From Papaver somniferum (Eukaryota > Streptophyta > Magnoliopsida > Ranunculales > Papaveraceae): DNA of 64,000 nt. The notes below the pieces were generated by a model. The model saw only the letters and a list, made by a program, of their open reading frames with translations, was not told the origin of the DNA and did not search any database. The first letter of the stretch is position 1; every line of letters begins with the position of its first letter. Positions 1 to 12,095 of the stretch are shown in pieces. Where the stretch lies: positions 69,274,256 through 69,338,255 of the forward strand of contig NC_039364.1 of the NCBI RefSeq assembly GCF_003573695.1, in the 5' to 3' direction. A program made the translations under genes and the position numbers.

Positions 1-26
1 TAACGTCAAAATTCTCTTGTGAGATT

Positions 27-317
27 ATGGTGTGCACAATGGATGGATGCAAAAAGGAAGACAATATTGAAGGCGACAAAGTTATTGAGTTTCACGAAAA
101 TCCTATCTCCATAACCTGCTTTCATGTAGTTGATCATGAAAAATATTTGCCAGTTCAGACTTCGTCTCAATTGGCAGGAAATCTTCTTCGAGATTTTGGG
201 GTTGTTCGTGAACAACTTGAAATTGCAACAAAGAATCTTGAATTTCTGAAAACCGAACTGAATAAAGTAACTGATGAACTTGTTTATGTTCGATCTCTGG
301 TTGCTGATTATGTCTGA
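27..317 (+). pseudogene. coiled-coil ORF remnant in the Sirevirus-like internal region
   Basis: An open frame of 96 codons sits at the extreme left edge. Its second half is rich in Leu, Glu, Lys and Asn with heptad-like spacing (around LEIATKNLEFLKTELNKV), suggesting a coiled coil. Sireviruses can carry an extra env-like ORF with coiled coils between pol and the 3' LTR, and this position fits that ORF's C-terminal end. No catalytic motif is visible. The true start probably lies left of the window, so the ATG at 27 is only the first in frame. Function is not recognised. Confidence 0.35.
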
Positions 318-1639
318 ATACCTTCAGTTTTGTTCTTCTTAGGAGTTATTTTGTTTTATCTAAGAAACTTCTTATGAGAATTTATTATTGTGTTTTAAGA
401 AGGATAACTAGGGTTATGAATAACAATTATTGTGAGTACACATAGCTATTTCCAACGATTTTCATCTTGCAATGTTTTTGGATTTATTTATTTAAATTCT
501 AAAGTTCATTTGGAAGATGATTTTGCAGTATTAATCTTTATTGGTTTTATATATTGCAATTTTTTTATGGGATATGTATGTTTGCGTCTGTGAACTATGA
601 TTGTCCCATATTTGTCAAAAGTTAAGCCTATTTTGTCATTATGCAAATATTGATGGAAGATAGGATGAACTTTTGATTGCAAAGATTAAGTCTATTATAT
701 GTATTTATGCAAATATTGATGAAAAATAGAATGAATCTTTGAATATTCTGCAGTATTGATCTTTCCCTGACCCACTTCTATGTGAAAGTACTGTGCGGCT
801 CTATAAGTTTCTCTTATGTTGATCATTTCCGATTAAATTAATCATGGGTTCTCTTGTGGTTAATTTGATTGAGTTTTTTGGATACAAATTCATGTTTCAT
901 GTAATTTTCTAATGTCCAAAGAAATCTTTCTTTTCTTGCAAAAGTAAGGTCGCTCTTGTTGTTGTTTCGGGAATGACATTTTATGGGGGAGAGTTCTTAA
1001 TTAAACTTGTGCTTAATTGTCAAATCTTTGTGGGGTGTCCGGCTGTGGAATATTGTAGGAGTTTTCCTCTATCTTTATAAACTCCTTGATGAATACACTA
1101 AGTTTCGACTATGTGAAATCATCGAAACAAAGTTGATATGTTCTCTTTTAGTCATGAAGTATCTCTATGAGAATTTTATTATCATCCCACTAGTTTTCGT
1201 AACTTTGCCAATTTATATTGACAAAAACGGGGAGAATTAATGTATAGTTAACACTACAAATACATATCGTTTACGGATCACTATGTAAGGGGGAATGGTT
1301 TTCATTGTGAGATGAAGTATTGACTAAGGGGGAGTGATACATATCACCATAGCACTGTTGTCGAAGTTGTGATACAATTGAACTTTGATGTTGTGTAATA
1401 ATACTATGACACTGTATAACAATGATTGAGAGCTACTGTTTTCTCATTGTTATAGCTACTGATCTTCGACAACTATGATGCTGAGGTGAACACGTTCAAA
1501 TTCACTGGAGTACTTGGAAGTGACGAAGATTTCGAGTAATGTTGAAGAACAAAGGAAATCAAGCATTTGGATGAGAAGCTACAAAGTTTATTTATTTTGT
1601 AATCCATATGTATTGATAGTTTTGTCACTAAAATTGACA

Positions 1640-1650
1640 AAGTGGGAGAT
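1640..1650 (+). other. polypurine tract before Sirevirus-like 3' LTR
   Basis: The sequence AAGTGGGAGAT immediately precedes TGTTAGAGCA. The inverted copy reads AAAGGGGGAGAT in the same place (complement at 5728-5739). This is the plus-strand priming site expected next to a 3' LTR. Confidence 0.65.
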
Positions 1651-2019
1651 TGTTAGAGCACTGCTCGGTCGAACTCGCAAGCGTTGCTATCTCAAGCTTG
1701 TTTATCAAGTTTAGTTGCCAAAACTATAAGTCTTGATTTCTAGTCTACTTATAGCTAAGTCTCGGATTAGGATAGAAAGTGTAGTTGAGCATTAGACTTC
1801 ACGTCGTTCATCAATTGAAGACGAAGAACTACTAAGGGGAGCTTGTGGAACTTCATCAACAAAAGGTATGTGAAGACTTGAACTCATCTATCACTTAAGT
1901 CTATCTACTCTATCTCTTATTTGAGACAAAAGTCGTATAACTATATAGACTTCGATTATTCACATTTGATATTTTGAGCTGAGTTTAACTCGCTTACATA
2001 TTTCTTGAAATATGTGTTG

Positions 2020-2024
2020 GTAAG
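2020..2024. repeat. target site duplication GTAAG (left)
   Basis: GTAAG ends at 2024, directly before the solo LTR, and is repeated at 4505-4509 directly after it. Confidence 0.75.
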
Positions 2025-4504
2025 TGAAATAGACGGGGTCTAATAGCCACACCTAATATTTTGCTTAGAAATCCGTATGGACTAACTCCAATATACCTTC
2101 AAGAGAATCAACTAGATAGTCACACTCAATCTTAAGAAAAGTATACTAAAGAGTTATATCTCAATTTCTCAATTCAATCTGCAATAAAACAAATAGGAAT
2201 TTGCGAGACCGATTGAATAAGATAAATAACTTGGACGGTATCACAAACCAATATCCAAGTGTCAATCAATTTTATCAACAACCCGAAGGTCGGAATCAAG
2301 AACTGATTGAACTTAACGCACAACCTGTGATATTTCTATTATATAACAAAATATAATACAGAAAAGAAATAACACAGACACCAGAAATTTTGTTAACGAG
2401 GAAACCGCAAATGCAGAAAAACCCTGGGACCTAGTACAGATTTGAACACCATACTGTGTTAAGCCGCTACAGACACTAGCCTATTCAAAGTTACTTCAGA
2501 CTGGAACGTAGTTGAGCCCTAACCAATCTCACACTGATTAAGGTAGAGTCGCGTTCTTTACGCCTATAGAACCACGCCGGATGCTGCGCACTTAATTCAC
2601 TTATCTGATCACACCCCACAACTAAGAGTTGCTACGACCCAAAATCGAATACTTGATAAACCAATCTATCTCACACAGAATAGTCTATTGAATAGATAAA
2701 TCTGTTTCCCTAGATAAACCTATGAGTTTTGTTCCGTCTTTTGATAAATCAAGGTGAACAGGAACCAATTGATATACCGGACTTATATTCCCGGAGAACA
2801 TCCTAAAAATATCAATCACCTCACAATAATCTTAATCGTACCGTAACGAAACAAGATATTGTGGAATCACAAACGATGAGACGAAGTCGTTTGTGACTAC
2901 TTTTTATCTTGCCTATCTAAGATCAAATCCCGAGCAAATCTTAGAGAAGATATTATTCAATCACGATATAAAACAACAAGATCAGAATACGCAACTACAG
3001 AGAAAATAGTTGGGTCTGGCTTCACAATCCCAATGAAATCTTCAAGTCGTTAACTTACAGGGTTTTGGAAAAACCCAAGGTTAAAGAAGAATCGACTCTA
3101 GTCGCAACTAGTATCACACATGAGGTGTGGGGATTAGGTTTCCCAGTTGCTAGAGTTCTCCTTTGTATAGTCTTCAAATCAGGATTTGCAATCAATGTTA
3201 CCTTGGTAACAAAGCATTCAATATTCACCGTTAGATGAAAACCTGATTAGACTCAAGCTAATATCTTTCAATCGTTAGATTGAACTTATCTTGTTACACA
3301 CAATGAAAAGTGACTTCATTTAGATATGAGTAACCGTACCTAAACGTGTACACCTTTGTTGGCTCAACAATAGTTAACCGAAGATAGCCATATGAACACT
3401 TTCATATCAACCTCATTCATCACAACCATAATTAGTGCAAATGACTCGAATGAAACTAGTTCTAGAGTTTTTCAATTGTTTCTATTCTCATAGAAGTATA
3501 CAAGACACAATTGAAGCAAAATCAATTTTGATTCACTCGAATCAAGTCATGAACATTATAGCCAAGGCTTGCAAAAGATTGCATTCCTTATTATATAAAT
3601 GTATTAGTTCATGAACAAACCGATTTTAGAACATTATCCACTCAAATATGCAAACGGGCACGCACACCTTGGTGGCCGGACTAAGTTTGGGTTCGCCAGT
3701 ATGCGAATGGGTACACATACCACCAAACTCAGTAAAGTCTCTAAACTTGAACCTCACGCCAGTACGCGTACCAGTATGCGTACTTAGTTCCCGGACCTCT
3801 ATTAAACCAATCAGTACGCATACGGGTATGCATACCATGGTTCCAGACTTGGATCATACATATGAAAGTACGCATACTGTGCTTATATCCAATTGTTCTA
3901 AACTCTCATTTCAACCATTGAAACATTCTTGGAAGATGACAATAGGTATCTCACACAGACTATTAGCTTCAAAGCAATTTTCAAGTGATCAAATGATCAA
4001 TACAAAACATTCCAAGTCATCAAATGATTGTCTCACACGAATCATGTAAGATGTTACCAGGCGATTTTCACTTGATCAACTTTTGACTTTCGTCAAGAAT
4101 ATAAGATGAACTTGGTTAAATCGAAATCTTACCAACACATATTTCGAGAAATATGTAAGCGAGTTAAACTCAGCTTGAAAGTATCAAATGTGCATAATTG
4201 AAGTCTATATAGTTATACGACTTTTGTCTCAAATAGGAGATAGAGTAGATAGACTTTTGAGTGATAGATGAGTTCAAGTCTCCACATACCTTTTGTTGAT
4301 GAAGTTACACAAGCTCCCTTTAGTAGTTCTTCGTCTTCAATCGATGAACTCCGTGAAGCCTAATGCTCAACTACACTTTCTATCCTAATATAAGACTTAG
4401 CTATAAGTAGACTAGAAATCAAGACTTATAGTTTTGGCAACTAAACTTGACAAACAAGCTTTAGATAACAATGCTTGCGAGTTCGACCGAGCAGTGCTCT
4501 TACA
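2025..4504 (-). mobile_element. solo LTR, Sirevirus-like, about 2.48 kb
   Basis: Read on the minus strand, this LTR begins TGTAAGAGCACTGCTCGG (4504 downward) and ends in CTATTTCA at 2025, so it has TG...CA ends. The 5-bp direct repeats GTAAG (2020-2024 and 4505-4509) are a perfect target site duplication. No internal sequence accompanies it, so it is a solo LTR, as produced by recombination between the two LTRs of a full element. Positions about 2370-2650 hold a conserved non-coding block typical of plant LTR sequences. The element landed in an LTR of its own family in the opposite orientation. Confidence 0.75.
3650..3865 (-). repeat. cluster of short CpG palindromes in the solo LTR
   Basis: At least five variants of a 10-bp motif, GTAYGCRTAC, occur in about 200 bp. 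Two are perfect palindromes: GTACGCGTAC (3762-3771) and GTATGCATAC (3826-3835). A matching cluster lies at 4787-4998 in the other LTR. Clustered CpG-containing palindromes in LTRs have been reported for Sireviruses. The peptides encoded here (STHTG and PVCVLSS-like) are by-products of the repeats. Confidence 0.65.
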
Positions 4505-4509
4505 GTAAG
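4505..4509. repeat. target site duplication GTAAG (right)
   Basis: Right-hand copy of GTAAG, immediately after the solo LTR and before the host LTR resumes. Confidence 0.75.
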
Positions 4510-4786
4510 CTTTCGCTTTAACCAAGTTCATCTTATATTCTTGACGAAAGTCAAAATATGATCATGTGGAAATCGCCTGGTAACATCTTACATGATTTGT
4601 GTGAGACAGTCATTTGATGTAGACTCGGAATTTTTCGGATTGATCATTCGATCACTTGAAAATTGATTTGAAGCTAATAGTTTGTGTGAGACATCTATTG
4701 TCGTCTTCCAAGAATGTTTCAATGCTTTAAATGAGAGTTTAGAACAATTGGATGTAAGCACAATATGCGTACTTTCATATGTGTGA

Positions 4787-4998
4787 TCTAAGTCCGGGAA
4801 CCATGGTATGCATACCCGTATGCGCACTAATTGGTTTAATAGAGGTCCGGGAACTAAGTACGCATACCGGTACGCGTACTGGCGTGAGGTTCAAGTTCCG
4901 GGACTTTACTGAGTTTGGAGGTATGCGTACCGTTCGTATACTGGCAAACCCAAACTTAGTCCGGCCACCAAGGTATGCGCACCCGTTTGCATACTTGA
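4787..4998 (+). repeat. cluster of short CpG palindromes in the interrupted LTR
   Basis: This is the equivalent of 3650-3865 in opposite orientation. The perfect palindromes GTATGCATAC (4806-4815) and GTACGCGTAC (4870-4879) are conserved although the surrounding sequence has diverged. Confidence 0.65.
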
Positions 4999-5340
4999 GT
5001 GGATAATGTTCTAAAATCGGTTTTTTCATGAACTAATACATTTATATAATAAGGAATGCAATCTTTTGCAAACCGTGGCTATAATGTTCATGACTTTATT
5101 CGAGTGAATCAAAATCGATTTTGATTCAATTGTGTCTTGTATACTTCTATGAGAATATAAACAATTTAATAACTCTAGAACTAGTTTCATTTGAGTCATC
5201 TGAACTAGTTATGGTTATGATGAATGAGGTTGATATGAAAGTGTTCATATGGCTAACTTCGGTTAACTATTGTTTAGCCAACAAAGGTGTACACATTTAG
5301 GTACGGTTACTCATATCTAAATGAAGTCACTTTTCATTTG

Positions 5341-5727
5341 TATAAGCGAAAGCTTACCAACACATATTTCGAGAAATATGTAAGCGATTTAAACTCAACT
5401 CGAAATCTCAAATGTGTATAATCGACAACTATATAGTAATACGACTTTTGTCTCACTATAGGAGGTAGAGTAGAAATAGACTTTCCAAGTGATAGATGAG
5501 TCTTAGTCTCCACATACCTTTTGTTAATGAAGTTCCACAAGCTCTCCTTAGTAGCTCGTCGTCTTCAATTGATGAACGCCGTGAAGCCTAATGCTCAACT
5601 ACACAATCTATCCTAGTCCGAGACATCACTATAAGTTGGCTAGAAATCAAGACTTATAGTTTTGATCACTAACATTTACAAACAAGCTTGAGATAGCAGC
5701 GCTTGCGAGTTCGACCGATCAGTGCTC
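5341..5727 (-). mobile_element. truncated Sirevirus-like LTR
   Basis: On the minus strand this starts TGTTAGAGCACTGATCGG and matches the first ~380 bp of the LTR at 1651, then stops at the junction near 5341. A polypurine tract complement (ATCTCCCCCTTT, 5728-5739) lies outside it. It is therefore the 5' part of the 3' LTR of a minus-strand element, joined head-to-head to the plus-strand element. Confidence 0.65.
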
Positions 5728-6869
5728 TAACAATCTCCCCCTTTGTTGATTTTAGTGACAAAACTATCAATACATATGGATTACAAAATAAATAAACTTT
5801 ATAGCTTCTCATCCAAATGCTTTATCTCCTTGGTTATTCAACATTACTCGAAATGTTTGTCACTTCCAAGTACTCCAATGATTCCAAATGTGTTTAACTC
5901 AACATCATAGTTGTTGAAGATCCGTAGCAATAAAAATGAGAAAACAATTGCTCTCAATCATTGTTATACAATGTCATAGTGTAATTACACATCAACAAAG
6001 TTCAATTTTATCACAACTTTGACAACAATACTATGGTGATATGTATTACTCCCCCTTAGTCAATAATTCATCTTACAATGAAAACCACTCCCCCTTACAT
6101 AATGATCCATAAACCATATGTATTTTTAGTGTGAACTACACATTAATTCTCCCCCTTTTTGTCAATATAAATTGGCAGAGATACGAAAACTAGAGGGATC
6201 CTCATGAAATTTTCATAGAGATACTTCATGACCAAAAGTGAACAACATACCAACTTGTTTCGATGATTTCACATAGTCGAAACTTAGTGTATTCATCAAG
6301 GAGTTTATAAGGATACAAAATAACTCCTACAATATTCCACAACCGCACTCCCCACAAAGATTTGGCAATTAAGCACAAGTTCAAATAAGAACTTTCCCCC
6401 ATAAAATGTCATTCCCGAAAGAAAAACAAGAGCAACCTTACTTTTACAAGAAAAGAAAGATTTCTTTGGACATTAAAAAATCACATGAAACATGAATTTG
6501 TATTGAACTTACGGAGCAACACAGTACATACACGTGTGGATCAGGGAAAGGCCAATACTGCGGAATAATCAAAGATTCATTCTATTTTTCATCACTATTT
6601 GCACAATGACATATAATAGACTTAATCTTTGTAAACAAAAGTTCATCCTTTCTTCCATCAATATTTGCATAATGACATAAAAGGTTTAACTTTTGTAATC
6701 AAAAGTTCATTCTATCTTTTATCAATACTTTCATATCGACATATAATAGAGTTAACTTTTGACCACATATGGGACAGTCAAGGTTCACGGACGTAAACAA
6801 CATATCCCATAACAATTTGCAATATATAAAACCATAAAGATGAATACTGCAAAATCATCTCCCAAATAA
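5728..6869 (-). mobile_element. 3' internal region of an inverted Sirevirus-like copy
   Basis: This is a diverged reverse complement of about 520-1650. Shared landmarks include the polypurine runs (complements near 6050, 6085 and 6150) and the 6700-6869 segment matching about 520-640. It holds no intact coding sequence. The homology stops at about 6869, where LINE sequence begins. Confidence 0.6.
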
Positions 6870-8221
6870 TTTTGGTGCACTATCTTCAAGCTTTTAGTGA
6901 TCCCATTCCAAGTGAAAGAACAATTTTTAGCTTCTATATTTTGATGTAATAAGTCCTTATTTTTGAAGTATTTACTGCTCAAAAGTTTAACCATTAGATG
7001 ATCTGAATCATTGCATATCCTCCAAGCTAATTTGGTGAGAAGAGCAAGGTTCAGTTTTTCCAGGTCTCTGAAAGCAAAACCTCCCAGATCCTTAGAAGTA
7101 CATAAATTCTGCCAAGCTATAGGATTTGAACCTCTATTACTTTTATGGCCCCAAAAGAATTTCCTTTCAATGGAAGTGAGCTGACTGATTAAATTGCTGG
7201 GGAGCTTGAAAGCACCCATCTAATAAACTGGAATAGAATTGACTACATGTTTGATCATAGTTCCTCTTCCAGCTTGAGAGAGATTGATGGAAGACCAGGT
7301 GGAGAATCTTGATTCAAAACATTCCTTAATGCTTTTGAAATCTTCCTGCTTTGAATGTCCAATAATGAGTGGTGAACCCAAATACTTTTCTTTTGAATTC
7401 ATTGTTTTAACTCCAAGAATGTTGGTGATAGTTGCTGCAACTTCTGGCTTTGTCTTCTTGCTGAAATAAACTGCAGATTTATCAAAGTTGATGACCTGCC
7501 CTGATTGAGAACTGAACATATGAAGGACTTCCAATAAATTGTTGACTGATGATGTGTTTGCTTCAGTGAAAATCAAGCAGTCATCTGCAAATAACAGATG
7601 ATTGATGGCTGGTGCAAGAGCATCCACTTTAATACCAGGAATTGTCTTGTTTTCTTGAGCAGTATTAAGATGCCTAGAAAGGAATTCCATAGCTAGGATG
7701 AAAAGATAAGGAGACAATGGGTCTCCTTGTCTAATACCTCTTGCAGGAGTAAAATCTTCACAAGGACTACCATTGAGCATGACTGACAGTGTGGTAGTAC
7801 TGATGCATTGATGTACCATGGAGCAGAAATCATTACAAAACCCAAAATATTGAAGAACTTTTAATAGGAAAGGCCATTCTAGTCTGTCAAAAGATTTTGA
7901 CATGTCTAGTTTAAGGGCTAACCAACCTATCTGACCTCTTTTTTTCTTCATGGAGTGTATAATTTCTTGTGCTATAAATGTGTTATCCTGTATGAGTCTA
8001 CATGTGACATAAGCAGCCTGAAAAGGTGACACAATTTTGGACATTAGAGGCTTCATTATGTTCACCAATATTTTGGAGATGATCTTATATGAAGTATTAC
8101 ACAAACCTATACGCCTGTAATCAACAACACACAAGGATTTCTTCTTCTTTGGGATGAGAGAGATGTAGGTCTTGTTAATTTGTATTGATAAATGCTTAGA
8201 ATCAAAAAACCTGGAGACCAT
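6870..8221 (-). pseudogene. LINE (L1-type) reverse transcriptase, 5' truncated
   Basis: The frame from 8221 leftward encodes the reverse transcriptase of a plant L1-type non-LTR retrotransposon. Visible motifs, in order, are SLIPKK, FQAAYV (usual form FI.GR), LALKLDMSKSFDRLEW with a catalytic Asp, GIRQGDPLSPYLFI, and the active-site box HLLFADDCL. The thumb/connection region follows, with LSQAGR and a C-terminal GHKSNRG...AWQNLC..K..GG block. One in-frame TAG at 7220-7222 replaces the residue before MGAFKLP. The endonuclease domain and 5' half are missing, as is usual for 5'-truncated LINEs. The frame runs on into neighbouring Sirevirus-like DNA at about 6869, so its last ~28 codons are not LINE. 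Confidence 0.85.
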
Positions 8222-9765
8222 TAAGCCTAAATAGTAAGGTACGCCTTAGTGTTTAAACTGTTGGGTGCCTAAATAGTTATGCATGTATTTAGACACACGT
8301 CTACGTATCGTACTCTTCTTCTTGTTTTCGTACATGTGGAGTTTGTTTTTGTTTTCGTACATGTAGAGTTTGTTTTATAAACGAAGAACACCAACTCATT
8401 TGGGAATCTGGGAGGGTTCTGATCTTTTCTTATCTTCGCAATTTGGAAACGAAAATCTTTTTTTTTTTATGGTAAAATCTTAGAGAAAAATCAGTGATGA
8501 CGAAGCTTGAGTTAGAGTTTGATATGAATTTGGTTTTGACTTGGATTACAAATTAGTTAGAGAATCATCGAGAGAGAGATATATTCAAAATCCCATTAAC
8601 AAATAGAAAATGAATTATGTAAATCTGTTCCACTCTTCGAAGAACGGATATACCAGTTGCAACAGTAGAAAAGGGGATGGAATCCTTATAACTTTCTCTT
8701 CGTTACACGATTTTTGGAATTTTAATTTAGGATTTTCTAATCAACTTTTCTTGCATGTATAAATTGAAAGCATAAGAGGCTAAACTAGTGGTTTATGTAA
8801 TCAATTTGGAAATCGGTATTAAACTGCATTTCGGTGGTTGCCGGTGATGATCATAAGAGAAGAATAGTGAAGCTGCTGAGAAGGAAGTTGATGATGGAGA
8901 ATGGATGATTGTGAAACATTCAATGGGATTCAAGTTTCATGGAATCTTCAATTAATTAAGGTAAATCTCTTTTACATTTATGAAAGTGATGCTTGAATGG
9001 TATAATGGGTAGTTACTATTTGATTATGTGGGATGTTTTTACTTGACCATGAATTTAATAATTTTTTATGCAAGAACTTTGTTCAAGCTATACTTGTAAT
9101 TGGTGACCCTGTACAATAGTAATAAACTTGGGTTGGGATCTTATACTTATATTTTGGTAACTCCTAGAATACTGAATCGTGTATGATAAATAATTTTATG
9201 AAGACTTTAACCAGCAGTTCATTGATGGAAAATGTTTGTCCAAGTGTCCATTATGCTCATTTTAAAATACAAGACGTTTAGGCTTGTGGTGTCGGTTTTA
9301 CCTTGTGGCTATTAGTATCAAAGAATCTTTTTACTGGTAGCAAGCTTAAAATGTTGTGCTAGCATTAGGAAAATAATTAGCTATTTGTATATGTCTTATA
9401 AGAAAAAAGGGTCATCACTCGAACATTCAAATTCAAAGTACTGGATTTTGTAGGTGGGCTATAACCATCTCGATAACACTTGTTTTTTCCTTTACTGTTA
9501 ACAAAAAGGTCATGTTATTAAGATTGGACTCTAGCTGTGGTTGCTTGGTTCACATTTCTTTTTTTATATTTGGGATGTGCACCTTACAGTTACAGATACG
9601 TATTGCACATGGATTCTTGACAATAGTATTAGCAACCATTAGACCCTAAACTCATTTTTCACCATATAAAGTTGTGTGATATTCTTTTAGTATTTCCTAT
9701 TGTGGATTATTACGAAGAGTAACATTTTGTTCTCGGTAACTAATAATGTAAATGATTGCATTTTG
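8222..9765. other. intergenic stretch, no gene recognised
   Basis: AT-rich sequence with no long open frame or recognisable domain. A short direct duplication (TTCGTACATGTGGAGTTTG and a near copy) lies at about 8322-8371. The function and origin of the rest are unknown. Confidence 0.5.
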
Positions 9766-10549
9766 TGTCGGGAAACCGAGATTACGTTAATCTTGAACCG
9801 GCATGTTTCCATAGAAGTTAATTCCATGAAACATCCTACTTTAGATAACTAGCTCGAATCCTCCACTCACATCTTTAGAATAGCATGATCGAATAATACT
9901 AGTACGAATATATAATCAATACGATAATAGACAATCACACACGACACAAAGATTACGTGGTTCACCTTTGTAGGCTACATCCATGGCCAAAACCACCTCG
10001 AGAATCTTCATTATCATAACAAGTTATTACATCGGAAACATCATATAATCAACTAGTTATGTAACCCACTAGCGCCAAACATTAGAAACAATAAGACATA
10101 TTACGAAGAGTTTACCTCTTCCTTTGTTCTTCTTCTTCCATAAACCTCCACCGCCATGGTTGTTTCGAATTTAAACAAGAACATGAAGAACATCATGAAT
10201 TCTAATTTCTCCCATACGAACCCTAGAAACCCTAGATTTCTCCCATACTCGTTATCACTACAAGTCACTCTTCTCACATAGATTTTGCCCCATCACCAAC
10301 CATTGTAGGACACAACGGTTGTGACCCTCGATCACTCTTGTCAAGAGGATTAACAAGAGGATGGATTTCTACACACAATATAAGCCCTCTTATATAGTGG
10401 ACAAATCCTTGCTCCCCAAGTCTTAGAACTCCTAAAAATAGACTCACACCTTAATTAGGATATACTAAACTAGGAAATCACATAACTTGGGAAACACCCT
10501 AATTACGTTCCGGTAAATTCCGGAATCTTCACGGAACAAAATCCCAACA
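9766..10549 (-). repeat. array LTR a
   Basis: The plus strand reads TGTCGGGAAACCGAG to ATCCCAACA (784 bp). A TATA-like CTATATAAG lies on the minus strand at 10389-10397, conserved in the other LTRs. This copy is the most diverged at its left end (TGTCGGG where the others have TGTCGTG). Confidence 0.75.
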
Positions 10550-11311
10550 ATCACCACCTTTTGTGACGTGAACAAAACCTTCCTCTTCACTCCAACAAAG
10601 CATGAATGTTTATCACCTTATACAAGGTCATCCTCGCGGACATCATCACTAGCACGAATAAAAATTATCTTGTACTTTGAGTTTGAACCACCACCTAAGC
10701 CAAATTCCTCTTTTGCACTTGCACCACCGGAATCGCTATATGTCGATCTTCTAGCATCACCACAAACAACTTCTTCATATAATTTATACAAGTTTTTGCA
10801 TGACTTGTATCAAACTACTTCGTCGCCATGATCACTCATTATTCCACCTTCGTAGAATACTTCCTCTTCGACACATGTCTAACACTTGACATTATTTGAT
10901 CTGAGCCATCAAACAATTCCAGACGGACTTAACCAACTTTAAGAACCAACAATCTTGAGTCATCCTCCATGTAGACAAAACATGCTACAATCTTCATATG
11001 TTGTGTATGAACGATCGTCAACTAGCACCACCATGATTCAAAACATTCTCATGGAAATATTTTGCAGACGCCACTTGAATCCACAAACGATCTTCTCTTA
11101 TAAAGAGAACACCTTCAACACGAATCATAGTCACATCAAATAAAATTGTCGAATCTTTCTTGATGTCATCCTATTCTTTATTCGGTCTTGATTTACTCAT
11201 CATCTTCATGATCTATATCATTATGCTACGAACCAAGACTTTATCTTTTTTGAAACCTCTTGTTCAAATCACCGAATCACTGGCATCTTTATCCACGCTC
11301 ACCGCACCACT
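10550..11311 (-). other. array internal region 1
   Basis: 762 bp between LTRs a and b. On the minus strand it starts with the candidate primer site TGGTGCGGTGAGCG two bases after LTR b and ends with AAAAGGTGGTGAT next to LTR a. The plus-strand open frames inside recur in every unit, show no domain, and are antisense to the element, so I do not call them genes. Confidence 0.6.
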
Positions 11312-12095
11312 TGTCGTGAAACCGAGATTACGTTAATCTTGAACCGGCATGCTTCCATAGAAGTTAATTCCATGAAACATCCTACTTTAGATAACTAGAT
11401 CGAATCCTCCACTTACATCTTTAGATTAGCATGATCGAATAATATTAGCACGAATATATAATCAATACGATAATAGACAATCACACACGACACAAAGATT
11501 GCATGGTTCACCTTTGTAGGCTACATCCACGGCCAAAACTACCCAGAGAATCTTCATTATCATAACAAGTTATTACATCGGAAACATCATATAATCAACT
11601 AGTTATGTAACCCACTAGAGCTAAACGTTAGAAACAATAAGACATATTACGAAGAGTTTACCTCTTCCTTTGTTCTTATTCTTCCATAAACCTCCACCGC
11701 CATGGTTGCTTCGACTTTGAACAAGAACATGAAGAATATCATGAATTCTAGATTCTCCCATACGAACCCTAGAAACCCTAGATTTCTCCCATATTCGTTC
11801 TCACTACAAGTCACTCTTCTCACATAGATTTTTCCCCATCACCAACCATTGTAGGACACAACGGTTGTGACCCTCGATCACTCTTGTCAAGAGGATTAAC
11901 AAGAGGATGGATTTCTACACACAATATAAGCCCTCTTATATAGTGGACAAATCCTTGGTCCCCAAGTCTTAGAACTCCTAAAATTAGACTCACACCTTAA
12001 TTAGGAAATACTAAACTAGGAAATCACATAACTTGGGAAACACCCTAATTACGTTCCGGTAAATTCCGGAATCTTCACGGAACAAAACCCCAACA
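11312..12095 (-). repeat. array LTR b
   Basis: 784 bp, TGTCGTGAAACCGAG to CCCCAACA on the plus strand. Confidence 0.75.

Larger units (their letters stand above)
1..1650 (+). mobile_element. 3' internal region of a Sirevirus-like Copia retrotransposon
   Basis: This stretch lies directly upstream of an LTR that begins TGTTAGAGCA at 1651. It contains only a short coding remnant (27-317), followed by about 1.3 kb of AT-rich non-coding DNA. Several polypurine runs occur before the LTR (for example near 1224, 1287 and 1326), and the last (AAGTGGGAGAT) abuts the LTR. Repeated polypurine tracts ahead of the 3' LTR are a known Sirevirus trait. The same region recurs inverted at 5728-6869. Lineage assignment is by non-coding features only, since no pol is in the window. 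Confidence 0.6.
1651..5340 (+). mobile_element. Sirevirus-like 3' LTR, interrupted by a solo LTR
   Basis: The LTR starts at 1651 with TGTTAGAGCACTGCTCGG and runs to 2024. It resumes at 4510 (CTTTCGCTTTAACCAAG) and continues to about 5340, where it is cut before its expected end. The interruption (2025-4504) is a related LTR in the opposite orientation, flanked by GTAAG on both sides. The segment 4510-5340 is the reverse complement of 3303-4127 in the inserted LTR, which is what places these pieces in the same LTR family. Confidence 0.6.

Noticed and set aside
3626..5029. ORFs rich in THTG and PVCVLSS on both strands
   Set aside because: They are translations of the GTAYGCRTAC palindrome cluster; both strands and both LTR copies give similar peptides, as expected for a palindromic repeat.
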